From positions 22,712,914 through 22,776,913 of the forward strand of contig OY997652.1 in the NCBI GenBank assembly GCA_963921795.1: 64,000 nucleotides of DNA. Direction: 5' to 3'. Each line of letters begins with the position of its first letter. Position 1 is the first letter of the stretch. This document shows positions 55,088-64,000 of the stretch, piece by piece. The DNA comes from Nannobrachium achirus (taxonomy: Eukaryota > Chordata > Actinopteri > Myctophiformes > Myctophidae). A model generated the notes under the pieces. It did not search any database. It was not told where the DNA came from and saw nothing but the letters and a program-made list of their open reading frames with translations. The position numbers and the translations under genes were made by a program.

Positions 55088-55100
55088 TGTGCGCGCGCTC
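55038..55100. repeat. (TG)n with GCGCGCGC end
   Basis: TG units, then GGGTGTGTGCGCGCGC. Confidence 0.95.
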
Positions 55101-55177
55101 GCCCGTGTGCATGCGCACGTACATTTGGGTGCATGTGCTGCAAGTGTCCTTTGCAGATACGAGACTGCTGTCTTCTG

Positions 55178-55178
55178 T

Positions 55179-55233
<55 letters not shown>

Positions 55234-55240
55234 TGCGATA
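55178..55240. repeat. (TG)n then (GTGC)n
   Basis: TG to about 55215, then five GCGT units. Confidence 0.95.
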
Positions 55241-55244
55241 CAAT

Positions 55245-55577
55245 GTGTGAATGCACTCCAGACTGTGTGATGCCCTCCCTCCCTCCCTGCTGTGACTGAA
55301 GTGAAAAGTTTTCTCAGTTTAGCAACTTTTTTCTCGACTTTCTTTTGTCGTTCTTCTTGTAGCAAACTACAGCAAAAAACGCCTCTGGTATCTGTTTGGA
55401 CAGAAACAGATAACAGAATGTTATGTTGCAGTAATCAAGCGAGCTTGATCAAGTTTTGTATATTTATATCACCATTTTAAAACTGGAATGCGTGCGTTTT
55501 TTATTTGTATTTTTCTATCCAGAATTCTCCCAGTCTCCCAGACTCCCACTTGGGAGACACTATACTAACGTCTATTG
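55245..55577. other. Anonymous sequence
   Basis: CTCCCAGTCTCCCAGACTCCC near 55527 is a local duplication. No gene recognised. Confidence 0.5.
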
Positions 55578-55964
55578 CAGTGGTTCTCAACCCTTTGGGT
55601 CAGGACCCCCGAAGGGGTCCCCAAATTAATTTGGGGGGTCCCCAGATGATTAACTAAATGTGAAACACTGTTTTCTCACTCAACAGAAAACAAACCAACA
55701 TAAAGTTTAAGTGTATAGAGGGTATCTGCACATTTCTAATGTGACAATTTAAGGACTTTTTAATTCCTCTAAATTGACAAATTAAACATTGGTCAAATTG
55801 TCAAACATTGCTGGATTAGAGGCAGAAATTGTGTCACAATAGGACTGTGTTATACAAAATGTAATGCCTCAACTCTTAGTGCTCGTCAGGGAGGTAGGGG
55901 GGGTCCCCAGTTAAAATATGATTATTTGGGGGGTCGTGGCCTGAAAAGGTTGAGACACTCCCTG
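55578..55964. mobile_element. hAT-like MITE, 'cagtggttctcaacc' type
   Basis: CAGTGGTTCTCAACCCTTTG at the left, GCCTGAAAAGGTTGAGAC at the right. GGGGTCCCCAAATTAATTTG and GGTCCCCAGTTAAAATATG lie inside. Confidence 0.8.
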
Positions 55965-55992
55965 CTTGGCCAGGGGAGATGGTTCACTTATG

Positions 55993-56935
55993 CAGTAGTG
56001 TAAAGCAACTAAGTACATTTACTGAAGTACTGTACTTAAGTACAATTTTGAGGTATTTGTACTTTACTTGCATATTTCCAGTTTCCAATACTTTTACTTC
56101 TACTCCACTACATCTCGGATTCAAATATTGTACATTTACTCCACTACATTTATTTGAAAACTTGAGTTACTAGTTACTTTGTAGATTTTGATTATTATCA
56201 CAAAACATTAATATAATATATTATAATATATTAATCAACGCAATATACATTTCGGCCATTTGAAAATAGCCGATCCACAAGCTCACAATACGTTGTGATG
56301 CGACACACCATTGTGAGCTTGTAGATCTGCTATTTTCAAAATATTTTTATACATTTCATATTTGAAAAATGAAAATGTATGAAATGTGACATACTGCATA
56401 ATGACTACTTTTACTTTTCTATTTGTCTACATTGCTGTATTGATACTTTGACTTAACCTGTAAGACCCACTTCTGCATTATCACAAAATTTGTATTTTAT
56501 CCAAAAAAAGGTTTAAATAATCCGTCTATCACCTAAACATCACCATTGGATCCTATTGTTTAGTATTACAATGCCATTGGCCACGATATTTGCATATAAA
56601 TACCCCCCACAGAGGCTGACATTCACACAACCTCAAGATCTCTGGAGTCCAGAGTCTGGACAAACAACATCTCACTTTTTCACTGAAGCTATTTCCTCAT
56701 AAAAGTAAAATGCCTGTAATAATTTTTTGGGTGATCATTAGAATGACTAGAACATGTACCGTACATATGTTATTATTGTGAAAGATATCCCCCAAATGTA
56801 AATTAGAGCATGATTTATAATTTTTGCTTTTTGGCTACAAAAAAGAAAAAAGAAATGCAAAAAAAACATTACATCTTTGCAAGTAGAACAGGGTCAAGTA
56901 AAACATTTGAGTACTTTTTTTTTCTCCCACCACTG
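55993..56935. mobile_element. hAT-like MITE, 'cagtggtg' family, 943 bp
   Basis: CAGTAGTGTAAAGCAACTAA at the left answers TTCTCCCACCACTG at the right. CACTTATG (55985-55992) and CACTCATG (56936-56943) match 7 of 8. The core hairpin is at 56259-56339. About 430 bp from 56455 is extra compared with the other copies and may be a later insertion. Confidence 0.92.
56259..56339. repeat. Core hairpin, full copy
   Basis: TTTGAAAATAGCCGATCCAC and GTAGATCTGCTATTTTCAAA form the base. The apex ATACGTTGTGATGCGACACA is poorly paired. Confidence 0.92.
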
Positions 56936-57129
56936 CACTCATGTGCTTGGGGCAGTACTACTTGTCAGGTGTCTGACCTGACACCAGGGTCAACATGCCT
57001 GAATGGAACACACTGCTGTGTATACTATTTATATTTTATTAACATGCTCTGATCTGATAACATGCTCTCAAACCTCTCTGGATCAGGGCCCACTTGTAAA
57101 CCTCCATGACATTTGTGTGCCCACCAATC

Positions 57130-57561
57130 TAGGGATGGGACGATATGAAAATTTCATATCACGATTCTTGTGACCAAAGAAATCGCGATTTACGATATTA
57201 TCGCGATAACCAAAATATCATTATCCTGGGGCGGAACATTTGCCAAAAAATAGCGGATTGACAAGCTCACAACGCGACGCATTGCGACGCGTTGTGAGCT
57301 TGTAGATCGGCTATTTTTTGGCAAAGACATTTGATAGAGTGGAAAAAAAGACTGTATCAAGAACGTATAATTATAAGTACCTTTTAGCAATTACAGAGGG
57401 TTTAAGTGGTACCAGATATGCAGCTTGGTAAATAAAAGGTGAATTGATCCCAGTGCATTGACGGAGGACGATATCACGATAAATTAAATCTCCACGATAC
57501 GATTATCGCAAGTGTTTTTTTATCACGATAAACGATATTATCGCTTATCGTCCCATCCCTA
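57130..57561. mobile_element. hAT-like MITE, 'tagggatgggacgat' family, copy 2
   Basis: TAGGGATGGGACGATATG at the left answers CTTATCGTCCCATCCCTA at the right. Flanking octamers (CACCAATC, CACCCAAA) match at 5 of 8, so the duplication is doubtful. The full core hairpin is at 57239-57325. Confidence 0.92.
57239..57325. repeat. Core hairpin with extended base
   Basis: TTTGCCAAAAAATAGC and GCTATTTTTTGGCAAA extend the stem beyond the common core. The apex is GCGACGC-ATT-GCGACGC. Confidence 0.95.
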
Positions 57562-57599
57562 CACCCAAAGTACATTTTTGTACATTATGTATACTAGAA

Positions 57600-57626
57600 G
57601 CTGGGCCGCCCTTTGGGCGGCCCAGC
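57600..57626. repeat. GC-rich perfect hairpin
   Basis: GCTGGGCCGCCC pairs with GGGCGGCCCAGC around a TTT loop, with no mismatch. Confidence 0.95.
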
Positions 57627-57689
57627 GTCTAGTCGGCGACCTGGCCAACTCGGGAACGATGTAAATAGGGAATGAATGCCCCGCCCTTT

Positions 57690-58560
57690 AATGCAAACCC
57701 CATTATACCTGTTGTCATAGGACCCGTCTTGACCATCTGTTTGCCTGTGTCCATTTATGCCCATATATGGAGATATCTGTATCTGTCTGTCTGTCGGCGT
57801 CCATTTTATGTCCATATATGGAGATCACTGCAGATATAATCCTGGGTCCATTTTATGCCCATATATGGCCATATATGGAGATATCTGTCTATTTGCATCC
57901 ATTTTATGCCCATATATGGAGATCTCTGTATCTGTCTGTCTGTGTCCCTTTATGCCCGTATATGGAGATCTTTGTGATTCTGCGTCCATTTTATGCCCAT
58001 ATATGCCATTTATGGAGATATCTTTTTATCTGCGTCCATTTTATGCCCATATATGAGATCTCTGTCGCTTTTTGTTTGTTTCTTCTTTAAGCATATGGAG
58101 ATATCTGTTTATATGCGTCCATTTTATGCCCATATATGAGATCTCTGTCGCTTTTTGTTTGTTTCTTCTTTAAGCAGAATACGCAGCCTGCTTAAATCTG
58201 CATCATTCAAGTCATCCTCCCAGTCCCACGCTTTGTTGCTTGTCTTATGTTTGTCTTGTCTCTTTTATTTTCTTTATCTTTTTTGGAGCGGACCCCATTA
58301 ATGCAAACCCCAATATACCTGTTGTCATAGGACATGTTTTGACCATCTATCTGTTTGCCTTTGTCCCCACCCTTTAATGCAAACCCCAATATACCTGTTG
58401 TCATAGGACCCGTTTTGACCATCTGTTTGCCTTTGTCCCCTTATGCCCATATATGGAGATCTCTGCACACACAGTACCGGTTGCGGAAAACTCTGATGTC
58501 AGACATCAGCTCCGCATACAGGCATTCATTTTATGCCCATATCTGGAGAACGCGCGTGCC
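57690..58560 (+). repeat. Cluster of CArG-bearing tandem and dispersed units
   Basis: Units of GTCCATTTTATGCCCATATA then TGGAGATCTCTGT repeat 9-10 times between 57750 and 58150 with variable spacing. A second unit, AATGCAAACCCCAATATACC then TGTTGTCATAGGACC, occurs at about 57690, 58298 and 58378. Perfect CCATATATGG words are at 57761, 57812, 57859, 57869, 57910 and 58447, plus CCATTTATGG at 58006. Confidence 0.9.
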
Positions 58561-58925
58561 GGTGGGAAGAAGGGTTCTCGAGATACGCGGATTACATACA
58601 TAATACATACACATTCACAGAGATTTTTTGTTGACTCATGTGGAGTACGTGATGTCAGAGCCTTTTATGAAGTGATGTCACAATGAGTCAGCGCTTGCGC
58701 CGGTTTCCTCCGAAACACCTGATGTCAACAATCAGCTCTGCATAAGGAGATTCCGAACGTTTTGCGCCGGTTTCGGAAAACCGTGCGTCGGGTCGGGTCG
58801 AGGCTCGGCACTGCACTCCGCGCCGCGTCGGGGAACGCGCGTGCCGAATCTGAAGCCGGTGGGACGAACGGTTCTCGAGATACGCGGGTTACATACACGC
58901 AGAGATACATACACGCAGAGATTTG
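58478..58925 (+). repeat. Duplicated CpG-rich block
   Basis: CGGTTGCGGAAAACTCTGAT to GGTTCTCGAGATACGCGGAT (58478-58591) is repeated in longer form at about 58695-58890 (GCGCCGGTTTCGGAAAACCG, GGAACGCGCGTGCCG, GGTTCTCGAGATACGCGGGT). CAGCTCCGCATA and CAGCTCTGCATA mark both. The source element is not recognised. Confidence 0.75.
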
Positions 58926-58929
58926 TCGC

Positions 58930-59325
58930 ATTTATAGATAGATATGAATGATACGATTAAAATCTGAGTGCTTTGCCAATTGTTTGGGGCCCACTCTGCA
59001 ATACCCTCATGGCCCATGCTGCTCTACCGTACGTATTGGCTAAACTCGGGTTGTATATTTGGTTCTGGGTGGCAGAGACCAAAAATACACAAGGAAGTCA
59101 TATTTGCGTATTATTAACCACACCTGGGAGTCTATTAGCGTAATGTTAACTTCATAGATACATACAAAACAGAAAAAGTACAAAACTATGGCAACACCTC
59201 TTTTAATGTTTGTGTCAGTGAGTTGATGCCATGGGATGTCCGTGTCTGTTTTGACAATACAGATTAAGAACACACGGGCTAATGTGGGTGTGGGATATGT
59301 TTTACGCTGACATTTGAGAATCACA
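58930..59325. other. Anonymous sequence
   Basis: No gene or repeat recognised. Confidence 0.5.
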
Positions 59326-59449
59326 TGCTGGGCTTCTCAAAGTGGGTGCCATGGCACCCTAGGGTGCCTCGACTCAAGTCCAGGGGTGCCTCAGAATACC
59401 TTGAAATATTTGGAATTCATCAATGTCACGTCAATTTAACTACTTAAAC

Positions 59450-59718
59450 CAGGGGTGTCCAAACTTTTTTCGAAGGGACTGCATTAGAAAATATCAAAAT
59501 ACCCAATAATTTAATATCAATGGTCTTTGGTGAGAAAATAATTTCACATTATGTAACAAATATGTAAATATGGTAAAAAATGCAATACAATTGCCTTTCT
59601 TTGACCCCTTCAGAATGAGACAACAGGGAACAATCCTGACAAATTATACTCTAATTATACTACTAAAATTTGTCCTCAGGCCGCATTTGGCCCCCAGGCC
59701 GCACTTTGGACACCCCTG
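59450..59718. mobile_element. 269-bp hAT-like MITE, 'caggggtgtccaaac' type
   Basis: CAGGGGTGTCCAAACTTTTT at the left answers CACTTTGGACACCCCTG at the right. ACTTAAAC (59442-59449) and ACTTCAAC (59719-59726) match 7 of 8. GCCGCATTTGGCCCCCAGGC precedes the right end. Confidence 0.93.
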
Positions 59719-59762
59719 ACTTCAACCCTCTATGCTTAGTAAAACGGACCACCAAGCCTCCT

Positions 59763-59853
59763 TGCCAAAAAATAGCCGATCTACAAGCTCACAACACGCC
59801 ACGTTGTGATGCATTGTGATGCGTTGTGAGCTTGTAGAGCGGCTATTTTTGGC
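59763..59853. repeat. Core hairpin with locally duplicated apex
   Basis: TTGCCAAAAAATAGCCGATC and AGAGCGGCTATTTTTGGC form the base. The right arm side repeats GTTGTGATGC, ATTGTGATGC, GTTGTGAG. Confidence 0.92.
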
Positions 59854-59862
59854 GGATGTTCC

Positions 59863-60120
59863 CCCCAGAATGAAATGTCAAGTATGAAGTTATTTTCAAT
59901 GGAAACTAATATTCTCTCAAGTTTTCCCTGTCACATAAACTGTATCTAAAATATTTGCATATTTACGTTCCGTAATGTAATACAGTAATACGGCCTAATA
60001 TTGATGACATCAGGGATCTCCATATATGGGCATAAAAGGGACAACGACTTGCAAGTGTGGTTGCCGTGACGCGAGTCACACTTGCAAATGAATTCTGTCT
60101 TGGCCATATATGGAGCGTGG
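59863..60120. mobile_element. Fragment of the CArG-bearing family
   Basis: TATTGATGACATCAGGGATC, TCCATATATGGGCATAAAAG and GGCCATATATGGAGCGTGG match the 6.8 and 32.1 kb elements. CCATATATGG at 60020-60029 and 60104-60113. Confidence 0.7.
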
Positions 60121-60790
60121 CATGAGGTGTGACTGACTGACTGACTGATGCATGTGAGCTGCAGGTTTTCATAGTAAATTCGACAAGTGTGTACACTACT
60201 GCACGACACACGCACATGCATGCATGCATGCACTAATATATGTCATGGCAATTTTGAGAGTCATAGTAGTCTGTTACAGTAGCTACTGTCAAAGATCCTT
60301 GACATACAGTATAGGCCTACTGACAAAACACAACATATTTCACCAGTATGAAATGTTACATGCATTTCCAGTCTTCTGTGTGGGCGAGGGCACCTCATGT
60401 GAACGTCAGGTCTCGCTGCACATCCTTTGATCAGTGCTGCTTGATCTCGCATATGTGTGTTGCTGACAAAGATAGGTCTCGTTCAAAGATGATTTCATCC
60501 TGATTTCTCAGACTGAAAAAAGCCCAATTTAATGTCAGAATGTTGGGGAAACAGGTGGCTTCACTGGCTTGTGATTGTGAACAATCGGTCCAGTATTTAC
60601 TTCAGCGACTATGGGGCCAAAGAATAGGTCATGTTCCCTTCTCCTAAAGGGGCGGTCACCCAAATCACACAGATACAGAAAATCAATTGAAGTATGGGAG
60701 TCTTGTTCATTTTGTGTCTTCATTTTTCTGAAATTTGTGTGGTTAAAATGTTTCAAAACTATTCACAAAATGTCAGATTCTTTCAAGATG
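60121..60790. other. Anonymous sequence
   Basis: (GACT)3 near 60132 and GCATGCATGCATGCA near 60216. TCCTAAAGGGGCGGTCACCC at 60643 is an isolated 'gttcaccc'-type terminus. Confidence 0.5.
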
Positions 60791-60796
60791 TTTTGA

Positions 60797-60830
60797 AAAA
60801 TAGCAGATCTACAAGTTGTGAGCTGTAGTA
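60797..60830. repeat. Left-half core hairpin
   Basis: GAAAAATAGCAGATCTACAA then GTTGTGAGC. The right arm is missing, replaced by CTGTAGTAGAGTAG. Confidence 0.8.
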
Positions 60831-61009
60831 GAGTAGATGTACAGAGGTTAAGCTATATCAAACAATTTAGCTGGGGACTCCCTGAAACCCCCTCACGGAC
60901 CCCTGGGGGTCCCCAGACCCCACTTTGAGTTATTATGTCACAGTGAATTAGCTGGTCTTTCTGGTTCACAACCAATCAGTTGGCTTGGTTGCCTTCTAAA
61001 TATTCCGAT

Positions 61010-61425
61010 CTCTTCTTGCGTCCCCGACCCGGAGTCGTGTCCCCACGAGGGGACTGAGGTTAGCATTTCACCAGGTTAGCTTTCACCAGCGTCGGCAGGT
61101 TAGCATTTCACCAGCGTCCTCCCGTGGGGACGGGAGGGCACTTCCCCGTGCGGGGACGGAGAGTCGGCAGTTAGCATTTCACCAGCGTTAGTTTTACTCA
61201 GGTTAGGGTTAGGGTTAAGGTTAGGTAAAGTGGTACCTGCTCACGCTCTGTCCTCCCGCGAGTCGCGTCCCAGACCCGGAGTCAGTCGTGTCCCCACGAG
61301 GGGATGGAGGTTACCATTTCACCAGGTTAGCTTTTCACCAGCGTCAGGTGCTGCCTGCTGGCGCTCCGTCCCCCCGTGGGGTCGGTGGGGACGCCACCCC
61401 GGGTCGGGGACGCCAGAAGAGCTCG
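61010..61425. repeat. Complex GC-rich tandem block
   Basis: TTAGCATTTCACCAGCGT-type units recur 4-5 times, alternating with GTCCCCACGAGGGGA and CCGTGGGGACGG palindromes. A telomere-like GGTTAGGGTTAGGGTTAAGG lies at 61199. GGAGTCAGTCGTGTCCCC repeats GGAGTCGTGTCCCC. No coding sense. Confidence 0.85.
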
Positions 61426-61698
61426 CCCTCCCTCAAATATTCTCCACCAGGCAGGCTGATAGTGACATCACTACTGTCTGTGTTACTGTGTTTTTTTTCT
61501 CAAACTCCACGCAGTTTTCCAATACTTTTTCTAAGTTCACAAACTCAATCGAACACTCTAGGCATCATTCCATTTACAAAGCTCTCTGAATTTAGACCTA
61601 CTCGTGATTTTTCAAATGCATATTTTACAAATTCTACAAAATGCCTTGTAAATCACCAGTTCTCACACTTTCAAGGTTTTTCAATAATGTTGTACTAC

Positions 61699-61760
61699 AA
61701 AAATAGTACAAGCTCGCAGCACAGCATAAAGTGACGCACTTTATACATCTGCTGTTTTAG
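61699..61760. repeat. Core hairpin, degraded
   Basis: AAAAATAGTACAAGCTCGCA and CATCTGCTGTTTTAG remain. The apex is AGCATAAAGTGACG. Confidence 0.6.
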
Positions 61761-61795
61761 AGTAGCCAACGCAAAATGACATTTCCCGGTTTTAA

Positions 61796-62315
61796 AGGTC
61801 CTACACCATGCATTTAAAAATAATTTATATAACACTGTTTGTGTCCCAAAAACGTTTTTGAAAAGGTTTGAGGCTAAATTACCACTCCTGAATACAGAGC
61901 CCCTGTCATCTCTGCCTGGCTTTCAGAGCATTTTCAGCTGCAGTACCACCTTGTCCTGAGTGGGAGGACTGCGCTATTGAGACAGTTTTGGCCCCACACT
62001 CCTCCCCACCTCCTGCTCAGCAGGCCTGCCCACCCCTCCCCAACCCTCTCCCAGCTCCTCCTGCCTCCTTCTCAGGCCTGCCCACCCCTCCCCAACCCTC
62101 TCCCAGCTCCTCCTGCCTCCTTCTCAGGCCTTGTGACATCACAAATCTGACATTTCACAATCAGGACCGTTCTGAGACATGCTAACATAGATCTGCCCAT
62201 AAACTGAGAAAGACACAATGGTCAGAAATAGGACTTTGTGAGGATAGAAGTTGCTGGTGGGACACCAAGAAAATACATAAAAATTGGAAAAATGAAAATT
62301 CATGGTGTAGTCCCT
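61796..62315. mobile_element. TTAA-type MITE, 'aggtcctacaccatg' family
   Basis: AGGTCCTACACCATGCATTT at the left answers AATTCATGGTGTAGTCCCT at the right. The left flank is TTAA (61792-61795); the right is TTAC. A C-rich tandem duplication lies inside. Confidence 0.85.
62022..62130 (+). repeat. 52-bp tandem duplication
   Basis: AGGCCTGCCCACCCCTCCCC to CTGCCTCCTTCTC is repeated once without change (62022-62073, 62074-62125). Confidence 0.97.
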
Positions 62316-62550
62316 TTACGGATTATATTGTTTCCTCACAGAACTATTATACCCTAACGGTAACCAATCTTTCCGCCGACCTCACGCTCACCGCGCTGAC
62401 CGCTCTGTGGGGCGGTTTTAGTATACTTGTAGGCTATTTGTTTTACTGAGGACAAGATGAGAAATAATAAGTTTATCGTTACCAGCTAGGCGAGCCAGCC
62501 ACTGCAGAATAGGACCTAAACTCTGTATAAAATAACTAATATGACATGAA

Positions 62551-62690
62551 GAGTGGTGTAAAGTAAGTAAGTGCAATTACTGAAGTACTGTATTCTGAGG
62601 TATTTTTACTAGAGTATTTCCAATTTCCAATACTTTTACTTCTACACTACTAAATCTCAGATCCAAATATTGCACTTTTACTCCACTGTG
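62551..62690. mobile_element. Left end of a 'cagtggtg' MITE
   Basis: AGTGGTGTAAAGTAAGTAAG to CACTTTTACTCCACTGTG. It stops abruptly before any hairpin. Confidence 0.75.
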
Positions 62691-63020
62691 TACCATTACG
62701 CCGGATAGACGCCCGAGGCGAATGGCCGGGAGGGCGAACAGACTGGTGTAACCGTAAATGACAAGGGCATTAATATTAAGTATGCTAATCTCTATACTGC
62801 CTCCCCCTGGCCAGCCGGGGCACCTGATGGAGGGGAAAGGAACTGGTTGGAATAACGTGTTCCTTCCACGCGCTACGTCCAACCGGGGAAACTCCCCCCT
62901 GTCAGGTGAAAAGAAGCGGCTTGGACTCCTCAGTCCTCAGGCATAGAAGGAAGCATGAGGTCAGTCCGTTGTCTGCCCAGGTTGGCAGAGGGAGTGTAGC
63001 GTCCAGGATTACATTAGATA
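62691..63020. other. Compositionally distinct GC-rich block
   Basis: CpG-rich strings (CCATTACGCCGGATAGACGC, CCACGCGCTACGTCCAACCG) abut the truncated MITE. TGTTCCTTCCACGC and GCATAGAAGGAAGC are loosely inverted. It may be the end of an unrecognised element. No family was identified. Confidence 0.3.
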
Positions 63021-63095
63021 ATTGACACTGGGTGAAAAATGGGTTACAAAATGATGGGATAAAAATGAAAGTAAAACAATTATGTTAAAAAAGTA

Positions 63096-63330
63096 ATTGA
63101 TTGATTGAAGACTATTAAAAGTTTGCTTAGAAAAAAGTACAGTCTCATGACGGTACAGTTCACTGGTACAAGGTCAACTAAAAGGAGATCCTAGGAAACC
63201 ACTTGGCTTATTTACACAGGACACCATTGAAGTAGCTCATATAACATTGAATGACAGACGGATAGAATAGAACACAGTACAATGCAGTAGATAGGTCAGG
63301 ATAAAATAAAATAAAAATAAACAGAGACCA
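63096..63330 (-). mobile_element. LINE 3' end, truncated
   Basis: Starts with (ATTG)n tail complement TTGATTGATTGAAGACTATT, then AGTCTCATGACGGTACAGT and ATATAACATTGAATGACAGA, the reverse complement of 7900-8085. No coding part remains. Confidence 0.9.
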
Positions 63331-63553
63331 AAAAAAAAAAGAAATGCAAAAATATATATACAGTAGGCCATGCTAAAGGCCATACGGAAGAAATTAAGTC
63401 TTGCGCCGCCGTAACCGAGCCACTGTTTCCTTTAAGCTGTGGACACCGGAGCGGTGATTACAAATAGGTACAAAATACTGCGCCATCACTGCTCAGTGCT
63501 CTCACCATTCAACCACAGAACCTATCTTTTCTGCCAAGGCAGCCTACACCACC

Positions 63554-63556
<3 letters not shown>

Positions 63557-63586
<30 letters not shown>
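63557..63586. repeat. (GA)n microsatellite
   Basis: About 15 GA units. Confidence 0.95.
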
Positions 63587-63589
<3 letters not shown>

Positions 63590-63611
63590 TGAAATGTACA
63601 ATGGGAAAGTG

Positions 63612-63680
63612 TAGTTTTTCTCGGCTGTAGCTGAGAGCTTAGTGAGGGCCGTCTGGGAATCAGAAGGTCATGGGTTCAAC
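63612..63680 (+). mobile_element. tRNA-like SINE head cut by a hAT-like element
   Basis: CGGCTGTAGCTGAGAGCTTA and GAAGGTCATGGGTTCAA resemble D arm and B box of a tRNA-derived SINE. The sequence is broken in the B box by the element starting at 63681. Confidence 0.5.
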
Positions 63681-64000
63681 TAGGGCTGTCACAATTATTA
63701 CATAATCGTCTAATCGTGATTATTTGACATTATCGCAATTATTTTGTCATAATCGTCATAATCGTGAATGTTGAAAAATGTCTGAAATAGTGGAAATAGC
63801 AGATCTACAAGCTCACAACGTGTCGCATCGCGACACGTTGTGAGCTTGTAGATCGGCTATTTCCACTATCAAAGTTATTTAAGTAAGTTGTGAAATATGT
63901 CAGTAATTTCTTTGGATATTTCGATTATGTGTCATATCTACCATGTACAACTTCAAAGCCTAAAAGCCAAACAGAAATGTAATTATCAACGACAAAAACA
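63681..64000. mobile_element. hAT-like MITE, 'tagggctgtcac' family, copy 2, cut by window end
   Basis: TAGGGCTGTCACAATTATTA is the left terminus. The interior follows copy 1 (TGTCAGTAATTTCTTTG, CTTCAAAGCC) with an intact central hairpin at 63787-63869. The right end lies outside the window. Confidence 0.93.
63787..63869. repeat. Core hairpin, perfectly paired variant apex
   Basis: ATAGTGGAAATAGCAGATCT to GATCGGCTATTTCCACTAT. The apex GTGTCGC-AT-GCGACAC is fully complementary and differs from every other copy. Confidence 0.97.

Larger units (their letters stand above)
59326..59862. mobile_element. hAT-like MITE remnant carrying a core hairpin and a nested element
   Basis: GGCTTCTCAAAGTGGGTGCC opens the block. 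The full hairpin lies near its right end at 59763-59853. The far terminus is not clear. Confidence 0.55.

Noticed and set aside
57600-57626. Intrinsic terminator-like GC hairpin
   Set aside because: No T tract follows, and bacterial-type termination does not apply in this nuclear DNA.
62758-62946. Open frame in the GC-rich block
   Set aside because: The 62-codon frame has no recognisable motif and the block looks like part of a repeat.

Overview
The window looks like a teleost fish nuclear chromosome: very long (CA)n/(TG)n tracts (up to 156 bp), homopolymer G/C runs of 22-24, dense miniature inverted-repeat elements (MITEs), two tRNA-derived SINE copies, truncated LINEs, and one intact intronless coding exon for a conserved vertebrate protein. 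No species is assigned.

The only gene I can defend is a TMEM250 (C9orf69) orthologue, a 139-residue open frame at 11150-11569 (+), followed by about 2 kb of repeat-poor sequence that fits a long 3' UTR ending near a poly(A) signal at 13592. As I recall, human TMEM250 lies next to LHX3. In that light, the TAAT-rich, repeat-free blocks at about 0.66-0.9, 2.3-2.5 and 5.6-5.95 kb are candidate conserved enhancers. The remaining ~60 kb holds repeats and anonymous sequence, and almost every other open frame crosses a dinucleotide repeat or a MITE.

The mobile elements form layers. (1) hAT-like MITEs; several have 8-bp target-site duplications readable here (27121-27600, 43688-44045, 45446-46818, 54357-54805 perfect; 1757-2220, 35126-35582, 55993-56935, 59450-59718 with one or two mismatches). 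(2) MITEs flanked by TTAA (9486-10312, 16361-17001, 16435-16763, 25841-26477, 25923-26271). (3) A 174-bp TIR element with a 9-10 bp duplication and telomere-like sequence (47815-47988). (4) A family carrying many perfect CCATATATGG (CArG-type) palindromes. (5) LINE 3' ends at 7.2, 7.4-8.1, 20.1, 34 and 63.1 kb. Nested insertions allow relative dating in many places.

The most unusual signal is a roughly 75-bp hairpin whose outer stem is nearly constant (AAATAGC, GATCTACAAGCTCACAACGC and their complements) and whose apex differs from copy to copy yet stays self-complementary. About 30 whole or half copies occur, mostly at the symmetric centre of MITEs whose terminal repeats are otherwise unrelated. 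Some copies carry paired (compensatory) stem changes. It behaves as a shared core module of different transposon families and is my best candidate for something undescribed.
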